A stretch of 64,000 nucleotides of DNA. Origin: Cichorium intybus (taxonomy: Eukaryota > Streptophyta > Magnoliopsida > Asterales > Asteraceae). A model generated the notes under the pieces. It saw only the letters and a list, made by a program, of their open reading frames with translations. It searched no databases and was not told the DNA's origin. The position numbers were made by a program, and so were the translations under genes. Positions 23,906 through 35,061 of the stretch are shown one piece after another; positions within the stretch are counted from its first letter, which is position 1, and each line of letters starts with the position of its first letter. The stretch is from assembly GCA_023525715.1 (NCBI GenBank), contig CM042011.1, positions 3,868,066-3,932,065 on the forward strand. The letters are read 5' to 3'.

Positions 23906-24348
23906 CCTGTGATGATAGTCAAAAACATTTTGGACCAAACTAGCTAATTTTAGCAAACCACGTATACCAAAAATACAATTTTTCTCCTCTTGTTTTATAC
24001 CATCACATTGTACACCACTCTTGCACATGAAAATGGATTAAAATGCAAGTAATATGTACTTTCAAGTATTGTTTCTTTTTAATTCAAAAAATATTTAAAA
24101 AATAAGTTTTATTTTTAATCGGTTTATATAAAAATAATAAAATATAACTTATTTAGTTTTTTCATTAATGAATATGACAACGATATAGTAAATTCTCTAA
24201 AAAGAATTCTTTAAATAGCGTCCTCTTTTAAACTTTTACTATTATATAACTATCTTTAAAATATTTTTAAGAGACGCATGTATTTATTGAATGTTTTTGC
24301 AGTTAATTAAATGTGTTAAAAAATTGGAATCTTAGATAATTAAAAACA

Positions 24349-24802
24349 TGGAAAATGACTTATGAGGGTAATTATGTTTCAAAGCTGTTCAAAAAACATC
24401 ATCCAAGTTTGGTCTGTTCAAAAAACACTATCCAAGTAAGACCTTTGTACAAAAAACACCATCCAAGTAAGGCTTTTGTACAAAAAACACCAACGAACTA
24501 CATGTTTTGTTCAAATTTTATCCGATGGTAACCGGCTCTTGCAGGTTAAAGGATGACTTGGCCTAATATTTAGTGACATGACATAATAACAGATGAACAA
24601 TTTAACCAGCAAGAGCCGGTTACCATCGGGTAAAATTTAAACAAAACATGTAGTTCGTTGGTGTTTTTTGTACAAATGCCTTACTTGAATGGTGTTTTTT
24701 GTACAAAGGCTTTACTTGGATGGTGTTTTTTGAACAAACCAAACTTGGATGGTGTTTTTTGAACATTTTTAAAACATAATTACCCTTATAAGTCATTTTC
24801 CC
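24349..24802. mobile_element. MULE-type foldback MITE with 9-bp TSD ttaaaaaca
   Basis: The whole 454 bp forms a long inverted repeat: GGAAAATGACTTAT at the left end, ATAAGTCATTTTCC at the right end, arms matching almost to the centre near 24570. A perfect 9-bp direct repeat, ttaaaaaca, flanks it (24340-24348; 24803-24811). Within each arm a phrase of the type caaaaaacaccatccaagtaagg is itself repeated three to four times. It has no coding capacity. Confidence 0.88.
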
Positions 24803-25062
24803 TTAAAAACACATTGTGTATTGATTGGTAAAATTTTGAAAGAAATTAAAATTTATTCTTTTTCTAATATATCTTATTATTTTGCAATGGGTTTAAAATG
24901 TATTTGTGCTAAAAGACATAAATTTCCTTTTAAGTTTTCCTATAAAATTTTGATTGTTTTATATCAAATTTATTTACAAATAATTATAAAAAACATATAC
25001 AAAACATGTTCTAAAACCATTTAAAAAAAATAATCAACGTAATTTACGTAACATAGAAAATA

Positions 25063-25260
25063 GAGTAAATTACAGAATTAGTCATTGTGGTTTACCACAA
25101 ATTGCAGTTCAAGTCCATGTCTTTTTCATGTTAAATGTCTATGCGGTGGCAAAAATGTAACAGATTTGGTCCATGATCCATGTGAAAAGACCAAGCTATC
25201 ATTTTCAATTTCTTTTTCATTTTTCTTTTAACATATTCTTTATTTAATTAAAAAAAGACA
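25063..25260 (+). mobile_element. Left TIR of a MULE of the 8964 family
   Basis: The segment starts GAGTAAATTACAGAATTAGTC and ends with the same tttctttttcatttttcttt block found in the TIRs at 8964-10124. No matching right TIR is visible before 28 kb, so the element is truncated. The 179-bp tandem repeat begins about 70 bp inside it. Confidence 0.6.
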
Positions 25261-25330
25261 ATACACCCCACCCCCCACAACCTACCCCGTCTTTGTCTCA
25301 ACGCTTGGCGTATAGTCTCATCGATCGAGC

Positions 25331-26132
25331 AAAAAGAGGAGTTGCGAAAGAATGATGTTCATGTAGTGCTAGTGAAGGACTACAGATCTAAGGTCGAGGA
25401 TGAGATTGTTCCGTCGTTTACCAGACATACTTTCTGATTTAGGCGTCGTAAGTTCCGGCTGAAAATGGCGATGGTTGTTCAACATCAACATCATAAGGAG
25501 ATTAGCAACAAAAAGAGGAGTCGCAAAAGAATGATGATCATGTAGTGCTAGTGAAGGACTGCCGATCTAAGGTCGAGGATGAGCTTGCTCCTCGTATACC
25601 GGACATACTTTCTGATTTAGGCGTCGTAAGTTCCGGCTGAAAATGGCGATGGTTGTTCAACATCAACATCATAAGGAGATCAGCAACAAAAAGAGGAGTC
25701 GCAAAAGAATGATGATCATGTAGTGCTAGTGAAGGACTACCGATCTAAGGTCGAGGATGAGCTTGCTCCGTCCTATACCGGACATACTTTCTGATTTAGG
25801 CGTCGTAAGTTCCGGCTGAAAATGGCGATGGTTTTTTAACATCAACATCATAAGGAGATCAGCAACAAAAAGAGGAGTCGTGAAAGAATGATGATCATGT
25901 AGTGCTAGTGAAGGACTACCGATCTAAGGTCGAGGATGAGCTTGCTCCGTCGTATACCGGACATATTTTCTGATTTAGGTGTCGTAAGTTTCGGCTGAAA
26001 ATGGCGATGGTTGTTCAACATCAACATCATAAGGAGATCAGCAACAAAAAGAGGAGTCGCGAAAGAATGATGATCATGTAGTGCTAGTGAAAGACTACCA
26101 ATCTAAGGTCGAGGATGAGCTTGCCCCGTCGT
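25331..26132 (+). repeat. 179-bp tandem repeat, about 4.5 copies
   Basis: Units start with aaaaagaggagt at 25331, 25510, 25688, 25867 and 26046, a period of 178-179 bp. Each contains gatcatgtagtgctagtgaa, ggtcgaggatgag, ccggacatactttctgattt and aaatggcgatggttgt. Copies differ by only a few substitutions, indicating recent amplification. No frame stays open across the units, so it is not a coding repeat. It lies inside a truncated MULE. Confidence 0.95.
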
Positions 26133-28107
26133 AAAACAATTACTTTTGAAAAAATAGAAACCTTAACCCAATTACATATAAAAGTAATTAATAGAAAACA
26201 TTAAGTAAATAAAAAAAATTGTAAATCATCAAATTATTAAGTATTAAAAGCACATATACCATTACACATCAAAATAAATTTAATTTTATGTAAGCATCGA
26301 CCCCATAAAAAAAATGAATGTTACAGTTACCCCAAAATATGTCATTCAGTAAAAAAAACTAAATCAATTCCATATATTCTATCCAATTAATTAAATCAAT
26401 ACCAAATCAAATCCACATTATTAGAACAATTAACAAAGTCGATTAACAGATTCAAAACTCTATCAACCAAATGCATGAAAAAAAATTGAAAATGTATGCA
26501 TTGAAAAAAAAACTGAAAATATACTTTAAAACATCCATATAAATACATTCATGCTAATTAACACCAGATGGTACAAAAACGTGAAGCTCCAACCCGTAAA
26601 TTTCTTTCTTGCTAAGAGTATCCATATGTTATCGTTGCCAATACCGCCACTCTTCTTAATCTCGTGTAACATCTTAAAAATTTGCAACCTATAGTAAAAT
26701 TCAATTATCTACCTGCTCAATATTAAATCCACTTTACAACTAATAAACTAATTAACAAACAAATATATTGTTTAGCATCATACAAATTCGTAGTAAACTT
26801 ATTTTATTTTGTTCAGCTTCAACCTGATTTATTTCGTGTTTTGTGGCTTTATCATCTTTATTTAGCTCAAGACATCATTTTACAAACTTTACATTTTTCT
26901 AATAATTCGGGCCATCTCAAGGGAACTGCAAGCTCTGATGGCGATTCCCAATTAAGATTCTGAAAATCGACCATGTAAATACATTTTGGTTAGCATAATC
27001 AGCAAAAATTTTATTTCTATGTTTGATCCCATTAATACGGTAAAATATTAAGGGTGTTGTGGAAATCAGGAACAGGGTGATGCAATGGCATATTTAAGCT
27101 ACGTAATTGGAAAAGAACGAAAAACATCGGTTGAACAAATATTTTACTTATAATGTCTATCAAGAAAAATAGGAGGCTATAAATTAAGCTCTAATTCACA
27201 AGACTTGGACAAACTTACATTCTATAAGAACATAATGTTCAGATCTTCTCACATAAGGACGCCAATGATAATGAAAATAGCCACAAACATACCAAATTTG
27301 TTTACAGTAGTATTTACAACAAAAAAACAACAAAGACGTCATAATCCAAAACCCTAAACCGCAATTGAAAACTATACATTGATATATTTTGTGTTCTTTG
27401 AAATATACAATGTTTCCAAAAAAAAAACTACTTTCGGAGAAAACATTATTTACCGCCCAAAAAAATAATCTCCTAAAGGAAACTATTGTTGAAAATAAAC
27501 TATTCATTGTTTGCTATATTGCATGATATCTCACTAGATAGTAGATATACTTATCATTTGCTTTAAAAAAACACATTAAATATGGTAAACCATAAATATA
27601 TGTTTTCTTTACCTAATGCAGAAAGAATGACTTAATTGATTAAGTCAAATAAATGAGACTTTTATATGCAAATACAATCTATACAGAGATGTTTTTTTTA
27701 CTTTTCTAAACATACTTTTGTTATAGGAAACAAATGGAAGTATACTGTTATAATTGGAAAAATAAAAACGTTTGTCTCAATGAGATATTTGAAAGTGGTC
27801 AATTCACCTGTTGATAATGAGTTAATATGTATTAACTTTTACATTTTCATGAAGACTATTGAAAAATATATTATGCATCCGCTAACATAAAAGTGTACAA
27901 AGTAAATGATGTTATTTTGAGTTTTTACCTGATCGTTGTTACCCGGCCTACAGACGGGATAAGTCGCAACTTATAGACGAGTTAAATGAGTTTAGCGTTG
28001 TGTGAAATTAATTGAATAATGATGTGTGTGCTTGTGGCTTGTGCACATGTATCACACGAATACGTAGATAAGCAAGTATGGTAAATGAAACAAGAAGCTA
28101 AAGCCCA
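26133..28107. other. Unassigned AT-rich sequence with possible coding relics
   Basis: On the minus strand, short phrases near 26580-26700 (MLHEIKKSGGIGNDNIWIL) and 26880-26950 (NLNWESPSELAVPLRWPE) look protein-like. They are interrupted and I cannot name a family. The last 120 bp (about 27985-28107) resemble the 3' flank of the eight-cysteine gene at 33744 and are described with that family. Confidence 0.35.
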
Positions 28108-28134
28108 CACTACTAGAAAAAAGACCTTTAATGG

Positions 28135-28395
28135 CACGCATTGCGTGTCATTAAAGGGTACAGATGACACACAAATGTGTGTCATTGAAGCCCCAGTCAT
28201 AAATGAAAGATGACATACATTTGTGTGTCATAAATTTATGACACACATTTATGACACGCATTTACGACATACATTTACGACACACATTTACGACACGAGT
28301 TTCAGACACGCATTTACGATACACGTTTACGACACATGTTTACGACACGCATTTACGACACATGTTTACGACAAACAATTTGTGTGTCATGAATT
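28135..28395. repeat. Left subterminal repeat array of the CACTA element
   Basis: About fifteen copies of a 10-12-bp motif (ttacgacacaca and variants, both orientations) are packed here. Such arrays bind TNPA-type proteins in En/Spm. The open frames reading THIYDT and RHTFTT repeats come from this array. Confidence 0.85.
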
Positions 28396-28614
28396 CGGCT
28401 TTTTTAAAAAATAATTTTTGTAGATATATTAAAATTAAAATTGAATTACATTTAATGCTTCATAATACAAATGAAAATATCATACATAATAAACATTTCA
28501 AATTCATCAAAAATATTGTAGTCATGTCAAATACTAATAAACATTCAAAGTTATCAAATACTAATAAATATTCAAAGTTACCAAAAAAGTCAGTCATATG
28601 CCAAACATAAACTT

Positions 28615-29420
28615 TCACCGGAAAATAAAGTTGGCTACAAAAGACGCCCATTCTTCACGAATCTCATCAATGTCAGCATCAGTGTAATTCTCCTTGCCAC
28701 CCCCAACCTAATAAAAAAGATGTACACTAAATTAGTATCGATCAACACTTCTATAATTTAATAGCAAGATGCTATAGTAAACAAATCTATAATTTAATAT
28801 CACTATAAAAAGTATACTTATATTCTTATCGATCAACACTTCAACTCCTTCCTCAACTATCTTTTTCATGAACTTAAGCGTATAATAACCATACTCAGTA
28901 TCTCCCGGATGACGGGGACACTACACAATTACATAATAAATGAAAAGTCAAAATGAAGTTAAAGCTGCAATTTCCAAAATGAATTAAGTGCTCACCATAG
29001 CATTGACCCATGAGTTTAACCCTTTTATTTGATCCACTTTGTGCAACGTACAATACCATTGCCCTAAAAAATTGACGAAATGTATTAAAGAATATAATAT
29101 AACGTATTGATAATTTATATTACTTACGCGTCAATAATTTGCCTCAAATGCGGATTGACATTGCTAGGCCTCAGGGAATCAAGATAATAGCAAGTGGTTG
29201 TTTTCATATCTAGTATCGCCAACACCCAATGTTTTCTACCAGAACCAAAAACCAAACAAAATCAAACAGATTAGTAACTAAAATAGATTGATAATTATCG
29301 TATTCACAATCAAAGGGAAAACCGACTTAGGGTTGTAGGGCAATAGAATGATGTCATTGTCTTTTCTTGTAGACAGCCGATTTGCAACGGTTCTACTTCC
29401 CTTCATGGTATCAAGATTCT
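28615..29420 (-). pseudogene. Ulp1-like (C48) cysteine protease relic carried by CACTA
   Basis: Minus-strand exons, separated by short AT-rich introns, encode the C-terminal half of an Ulp1-like peptidase as found in many plant CACTA and MULE elements. In order: RTVANRLSTRKDN with IILLPYNP (about 29300-29400); the catalytic histidine and aspartate region KHWVLAILDMK...YYLDSLRP (about 29135-29240); QWYCTLHKVDQIKG (about 29000-29060); CPRHPGDTEYGYYTLKF (about 28840-28920); and a last exon ending in a TGA at 28615 (EIREEWASF). The family has ECGYY or DCG at the nucleophile position. Here it reads EYGYY, codon at 28891-28893, so the catalytic cysteine is lost. Upstream exons are not recognisable. 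Confidence 0.72.
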
Positions 29421-29890
29421 CACTGCGAGTTCCATTAGAATAATAGTTAATAAATTTTATAAAAACCAAAATTAAATAAATGAAATAAATGACAGACCAA
29501 AAGGTACCTACTGAAATGAGGTGTCTTTAATCTAAAAGATTGTGGGATCCTGGGTTCTTCCCTTCATGGTATCAAGATTCTCACTGCAAGTTTCATTATA
29601 ATACTAGTTAATAAATTTTATAAAAACCAAAATTAAATAAATTAAATAAATTAAATAAATGACAGACCAAAAGGTACTTGCTGAAATGATGTGTCTTTTA
29701 TCTAAAAGATTGTGGGATCCTGGGTTCCTCCCTTCATGGTATCAAGATTCTCACTGCAAGTTCCATTATAATACTAGTTGATAAATTTTATAAAAACCAA
29801 AATTAAATAAATGAAATAAATGGCAGACCAAAAGGTACCTACTGAAATGAGGTGTCTTTTATCTAAAAGATTGTAGGATCCTGGGTTCTT
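29400..29890. repeat. Three-copy tandem repeat, about 160-171 bp, in CACTA
   Basis: The unit runs from cttcatggtatcaagattct through cagaccaaaaggtac to ttgtgggatcctgggttc. It begins at about 29401, 29562 and 29732. The middle copy is about 10 bp longer because an aaattaaat phrase is reiterated. The first copy still overlaps the exon encoding NLDTMKG of the protease, so the array arose by amplification of an exon-intron piece. Confidence 0.85.
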
Positions 29891-30834
29891 CTCACTACAA
29901 AAAATCATCATCGAAAAACTTATTAACAAAATTTTTATAAAAACAGTCACCAAGTAACTCACTATAAAAATATTAATAAAGACCATTTCAAAGTAATATT
30001 AAAAAATAACACTTATGTAGAAAGCAAAAACAACATCAACTATATAATCAACAGGAAGCTTTTTTAACAGGAGGCATCGAAGAATACATGGAGGTAGAGG
30101 TCTTGTAACACAAATCAAGATCATGCACAAACATCAAACATAAAACCATAATATTAAATGTATAAATGAGAGGGGATTTAGTATATGAATGAAACTGTTC
30201 GTTCATCCAAAGCAAGTGCAGACATTTTCCATCCTTTAATACGATTAGTTATTATCCCAAAATAAGTGTAAGATTTGATTATAATCTTTGCCTTTCAAAA
30301 ACAAATTTTGTAATCATTTACATATATATTTCTTTACATTCTTTGATAATCATCCGCTACTTAACTTATTTTACTTAATGTAACTTTAAAAATGTAATAT
30401 TCTGGAAAACTTAATTTGGTTCTGGTAAATATAATCAAACATAGAAAAGTAAAGCAAATGATTATGTGTTTATTCTTTTACTAAACAGTAATCACTTAGA
30501 AAATACACAACAAAAACTTTAAACAAAAAATATACATTAAGAATTAAAACCAATGTGGCTCGTGTAGTTGTGTTGTCACTTTCAACAAAATTTATTGGTA
30601 TATTATATATGAACATGTTAGGTTACAAAACTACAAACATTGTTAGCTAATAGTAGCCAAAATCCGAAGTATATAACATGAAGCACGTGGAAAATATTGA
30701 AGCATGGATTTGTCATGAATGTGTAGGGTTATGCATCTGATTGGTTCGTAAATTCGGTTCATCTAATGGATTTATCCATTCATTTTGAGATCTTTGTTCA
30801 AGGAAGAAAGGGAGATTGAACACGTACCTTAGTG

Positions 30835-31320
30835 CAACTGATAAGAATAATCAGACTAGCCTTCAATCGCTGACTAGGCTTCACATCCCTAACTCTGTGA
30901 GGAAATCGTTGACTCTGTGAGGCTTCAAGCGGGAAGAGATGGCAATGGGCTTCAAGACTTCATTGAACCGTACCTTAGTGTAACCGATGAGAACAATCGG
31001 ATCTAGGGCTTCAAAACGCTGACTCTGTGAAGATTCAGATGCGATGGGTACCCCTGACTTCAAGCGGGAAGAGAAGGCTTCAAATCGTTGATCTGTGCGC
31101 TTCGACACTTCATTGAACATGTAGTTTAGTGCTACTGATGAGAACAATCCGACCTAGGGCTTCAAATCGTTAACTCTGTGAGGCTTCAAACGCGATGAGT
31201 ACCCCTAATGTCAAGCGGGAAGAGAACAAACGTTGATCTGTGCGATTTTGGAACCCTAGAGCAACTATCGGTCGAGAAGAGGGGAAGTGAAGGGTTATGA
31301 AGCGGGAAGTGAAATGTAGT
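30835..31320. repeat. Imperfect tandem repeats in the CACTA 5' region
   Basis: Phrases such as gttgactctgtgaggcttcaa, ttcaagcgggaagaga, cttcattgaac and cgatgagaacaatc recur about three times with a period near 130-150 bp. On the minus strand this precedes the protease relic, so it occupies the position of the promoter or leader of the element's gene. Confidence 0.65.
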
Positions 31321-31359
31321 GCAAGAGGGAAATAAAAGACGACTTAACTTTTTTTAAGA

Positions 31360-31575
31360 TGACACACTCCGTGTCTTTTTATTTTTTTATTTTGACACTA
31401 AAACACGACACATAATTTTGGATGTCGTAAAATTTTTAAAACATAACACAGGTTTATGACACACATAATTGTGTGTCATAGTTCCATCAGATTTTAAAAT
31501 ATATGACATTTTTTTTATGACACACAGTTTTGTGTGTCATAAAATTAGTGTGTGTCATCATTCGTGTGTCATTAA
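31360..31575. repeat. Right subterminal repeat array of the CACTA element
   Basis: Variants of tatgacacaca/tgtgtgtcata recur eight or more times, mirroring the left array. Confidence 0.8.
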
Positions 31576-31722
31576 ATGTCTCTTTTCTAGTAGTGCCAAA
31601 TGATTAATAAGTGAAGCATAAATCTAAAGCCCAAAATAGACATTGTCATATAAAGATAGAAATCAAATGTATGTAGCCTCAATATGAATGATAAATTAAT
31701 CAGTCAGTGAGTCAACAATAAA

Positions 31723-32016
31723 CTATTTAGATAACAATGGACAAGCATCATGGAAATCTATATGAGAAGCATGAAGAGTGTCTCCTCATTTGAAGTAGCG
31801 TCGCTGATAAAAACAAAAACAATCTCTATGTTGTCTGAATTCGTTACAACATTTTTCTGTTGGTTGTAATATTGGGCTCTTGTAGTGCTAAAAAACAATC
31901 CTCAATAACAAGAATGTTGCAAGGCCTAAATTGTGGATACACTTTTCCTGCTAGTATGGTGAGTACTGAGTACTGAGTATGACCATGAACATCACTAGTT
32001 GCCCAAAAAACTTCAT
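31723..32016 (-). pseudogene. Pseudogene of eight-cysteine lipid-transfer-like protein
   Basis: The minus strand is homologous to the two intact genes at 33744 and 46747. It opens with MKFFGQLVMFMVIL and ends with an SK-stop like the 46747 gene. It is broken in several places: a small duplication of AGTACTC early in the signal peptide shifts the frame, a second frameshift lies at the KCC segment, an in-frame TGA replaces part of the NLGDT segment, and the seventh cysteine codon has become serine. The upstream sequence still shares the family promoter block. The CACTA element sits just beyond its 3' end. It is clearly non-functional. Confidence 0.88.
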
Positions 32017-32086
32017 AATTATTTAAAAGTTATCAATATGCTAGAGTCAAAATAGAGATGCATATGATGTTATAGAAAGATAAGTT

Positions 32087-32098
32087 GGCTATTTATAG
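32087..32098 (-). promoter_or_regulatory. TATA block of the pseudogene copy
   Basis: The minus strand reads CTATAAATAGCC, preceded by CATAACAT, about 70-80 bp before the ATG. It matches the same block upstream of both intact paralogues. Confidence 0.6.
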
Positions 32099-33055
32099 AT
32101 GTTATGATATGGAATTATTATTATTATTTTTTCAAAATAGAAAACAGAGTTTTTAACATAAGTTACCTAATTCAATGTGTATTTAAACATTGACCTCGTA
32201 TGTTTTTAGTTTGTTAAGAATAAATTAACTTGCAGTTATACAATAATTTAATCAGCTTATTGAAATCTTTGTACCCTCTATAGGACGGATTTAGTTACCT
32301 AATTGAAATTGTGTGGCCTTTTAAGGGAAAATTATATGTAAAGCTTAATATTTGTTCCTTCTAAACGATACGACGTTTATGGCATGTAAACATCGTCAAA
32401 ATTATAATTAATGAGAAACGTGTGGGCATGAACATTAATGATGGATTGAAGTTTGATTTGTAAAAGGAACAGTCATTACTTCTATTAATAACCAATACTA
32501 ATTTATTCATGTAGGTTTTTTATTTAGCTTTTCTGAGTGATTAACTCAAGAGACTCGGTTAGTTAGAAGACATCAGATCCAAAATTTGATATTCGAAAAT
32601 CCGAAATAATGAAACGGTCTTAGCTCCCCCCATAATAAGATTAAAGCACCTAACAAACTATGGGTCATGTCGAGTGAGTAACATAAAATTTGTCAAATCT
32701 AAATTAAGAGATCTAGATATCATGAAACGGAATCCAAGTCCAAAAATTTTGTTGAATAAGATAGTTTTAGCCTAAAAACAAGGGGTCATATCGAGTTCCT
32801 CCATATCATACTGAATTAAAAAAGCCATAAGTTCCATTTATCAGGAAATAGTCCTCGAATTCCTAATAGTAATCCTAATCGCTCTAATCATGTGGAATGA
32901 GGAAGAAGTGTCTTGTATAAGAATGTGAAATTTTAATCGAAAGAGCTAAAACCGTCACCTAAAGGAATGAATAAATATTTTAATAGTAAAACTAAGACAA
33001 TGGATGATAGAAACTTACCAATAGAGAAAGACTACATTAGAGAATCAATTGGGTT

Positions 33056-33090
33056 GGGGGGGGGGGGGGGGTGTTGGGGGGGGGGGGGGG
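33056..33090 (+). repeat. Two poly-G tracts (G16-tgtt-G15)
   Basis: Sixteen G, a four-base spacer and fifteen G, preceded by GGGTT. Quadruplex formation on the plus strand is plausible. Confidence 0.95.
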
Positions 33091-33743
33091 TTTGAGCCGA
33101 TCTATCCAAGTACCATTACACTGTGTAGATCTACTTGAAATCAACATGTACGACATGGTGATAATAGAGTCAAAAAATAGAGTCCAAAATCATGTTACTA
33201 TTCATGAAAACAATTTTGTTATAATAAAAAAAATTATACGACCTTTTGAGAAACATATATATCGGGTTAGGTTCATATAAGAATCATAAGTATTGTGAGA
33301 ATGTAAGAATGATTATAAAGCGTCGGGATTGGCATGATCAAAGGTTTTGATGAGAATACCGATTCCATAATTGTATTATTTTGAACATGAAACAAATCAA
33401 ACAATGTATATTTTATCTAAACGTTGTCAAAATAATAATTGAAGATATCAAGGTTTGCTTGTCTTCCAATTGAATTTTCTCGAATCATATGGGATGAACT
33501 TTAACAAGAGATATAGTTTTATTTTTGATGTTGTTGAATTTTATATAAAGGATAATATTTGTGCATGTGTGTATGCGCTTCTCCTCACACAAGTACGATA
33601 AGGAATACATGATACTAAGGCCCAAATAAGCAATAAGAAACATAAAAAGATACACGGATGTATAATATAACATTTATAAAATTCAATCAATTGTAACTTC
33701 CATGTAAACAATAAATTTATTTCTTTACGCATAAATATGTAGA

Positions 33744-34010
33744 TTAGTCGATACAAAAGTCATGGAAATCGATATGACAAGCACGAACAGTCTCACCAAG
33801 ATTGGAGTAGTGCTGTTTGTAAAAACAATGACAACGTCTATGCTGTCTGAGTTCATCACAACATATTTTTGTTGGTGGTACATGGTCTTCTATTGCTTCA
33901 AAACAATGCTCGATATCATGCATAGCGCAAGATTTGGGTTGTGGACATACTTTGCCTACTAGCAAGGTGAGTATTGCCATGAAAATAACGAGAAAACCAA
34001 AAGCCTTCAT
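33744..34010 (-). CDS. Small secreted eight-cysteine protein, nsLTP-like
   Basis: An 88-residue single-exon frame with a hydrophobic signal peptide (residues 1 to about 20). The mature part has the order C28, C36, C50-C51, C60-x-C62, C78, C86. This is the C-C-CC-CXC-C-C framework of the plant lipid-transfer and 2S albumin fold. The first spacings (7, 13, 8) fit type 2 lipid-transfer proteins, but only 15 residues separate the sixth and seventh cysteines, shorter than usual. An extra cysteine (C22) lies near the predicted cleavage region. The phrase NLGETVRACHIDFHDFC is nearly shared with the gene at 46747. Lipid binding or a defence or reproductive signalling role is possible but not shown. 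Confidence 0.85.
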   Translation of the reverse strand: MKAFGFLVIFMAILTLLVGKVCPQPKSCAMHDIEHCFEAIEDHVPPTKICCDELRQHRRCHCFYKQHYSNLGETVRACHIDFHDFCID

Positions 34011-34082
34011 GAGTATTCAAAATATATCAATATATGATAGTCAAAAAAAAAAAAAAAATGTGTGAGTAACAAAATATATGTT

Positions 34083-34094
34083 GGGTATTTATAG
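34083..34094 (-). promoter_or_regulatory. TATA box of the eight-cysteine gene
   Basis: The minus strand reads CTATAAATACCC within the block aaattcattttataacat followed by ctataaatacccaacata. The same block precedes the gene at 46747. Spacing to the ATG is about 75-85 bp. Confidence 0.65.
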
Positions 34095-35061
34095 ATGTTA
34101 TAAAATGAATTTAATATGCTTACCAAAATAAAAATATGAGGCGTTTCCATAAAAACTACATTATTAAATAGGTATTTAAGCAATACCTACATGGCATTAT
34201 ATATAAAAACACACACGTTTTTATTTAAGAAACATAATTAACATACGGTTACGAATCAATTAATTCGGTTCATTTGATTATGGACCATATAGCCTTATTT
34301 TAAATAACTTAATTCAAAATACATATGGTCTTATGAGAAAAGATGTCCATAAAACGTAATATTTTTTCCCAAAAGAACACAATATTTTTTTTCATGTAAT
34401 CAACAAATGATAGTTTTGTTATTTTATATACTTTACATTCTAATTCATTTGATAAATTTGCAAGCCAACCAGAAATAAAAAAATAATTATATTTCATTAC
34501 TTGTCAACCAAACGTGTGAGAAATTCAAATTCTTTCGAATTCAAATTCCTTAAAATTCTCATTCATCTAAAAGATTATAGTTTTTTTCTAAACATTCTGT
34601 GATCTTGATTTAAACACTAAGATTTTTTTAGTACAACAAAAATAATCATTAAAACTTGAAATAAGATATTGATTTTAATAATCCTTAGTGAATAAATTCT
34701 ACAATAATTTTAATACAATGTTTCAAGAAATACAAATACAATCAGTTCTTTTCACAACTTTCTAGAGTCATTATTAAAGAATTCTAATCAATTATTCCTT
34801 ATTGAACAAATAATTATGTCTGTCATTCGTTAAATATCTATAAAACTTGACTGATGATGTTTAACAATACATGCATTGATTTTCATAGTTTAAGAATGCT
34901 CTTAAGACTTATAAACACATTAATTGTCATAAAATGCTTTTATGAATTACAAGCAATTCTATAAAGTCACTCTAAATTTTCAGTGATTAAACAAAAAATC
35001 AAATTATAGTAGTTCTTATGAAATTAACCCTAAATTATTTGGTTTGTCATTCTTCAAAATA
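34095..35061. other. Upstream region of the eight-cysteine gene, then AT-rich spacer
   Basis: The first 120 bp (around tattgcttaaatacctattt on the minus strand) are shared with the 46747 promoter. Beyond 34300 no gene or element end is evident. Confidence 0.45.

Larger units (their letters stand above)
19021..23985. mobile_element. Large TIR element, right TIR split by a hAT insertion
   Basis: The left 130 bp (from AAAATTGCATTTTTAGTC, through gctaaaatttactagtttgg, to ccaatttgtttcg) matches the reverse complement of the right end at 23440-23985. The match holds only if the hAT MITE at 23512-23905 is removed from the right arm. That interruption independently supports the pairing. The roughly 4.9-kb interior contains exon-like phrases near 19270-19600, a second hAT element (21514-22113), (GA)n and (GT)n runs and two long G tracts, but no intact transposase. 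I could not find a clean TSD, so a Mutator-like origin is only suggested by the TIR length. Confidence 0.5.
28108..31595 (-). mobile_element. CACTA (En/Spm-type) transposon, TSD cca
   Basis: The left end is CACTACTAGAAAAAAGACC and the right end is the inverted TCTTTTCTAGTAGTG. A perfect 3-bp TSD, cca, flanks both (28105-28107; 31596-31598). CACTA termini with a 3-bp TSD define this superfamily. Subterminal arrays of ATGACACACA/TGTGTGTCAT-type motifs occupy about 28135-28395 and 31360-31575. The 3.5-kb interior holds a decayed Ulp1-like protease gene on the minus strand, a tandem repeat (29400-29890) and a repeated G-rich stretch (30835-31320) but no TNPD transposase, so it cannot move itself. 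Confidence 0.92.
32017..33743. other. Spacer between eight-cysteine copies
   Basis: The first 200 bp are the pseudogene promoter. The rest is AT-rich with no gene. Two G runs lie at 33056-33090. Sequence at about 33527-33743 is the 3' flank of the next gene and resembles the sequence interrupted by the CACTA element. Confidence 0.5.

Noticed and set aside
25331..26132. 179-bp repeat as a CRISPR-like or centromere array
   Set aside because: There is no repeat-spacer structure, and 4.5 copies inside a transposon is too few for a centromere.
28223..28610. Frames with THIYDTHLRHTFTT-like repeats
   Set aside because: Produced by the subterminal repeat array of the CACTA element.
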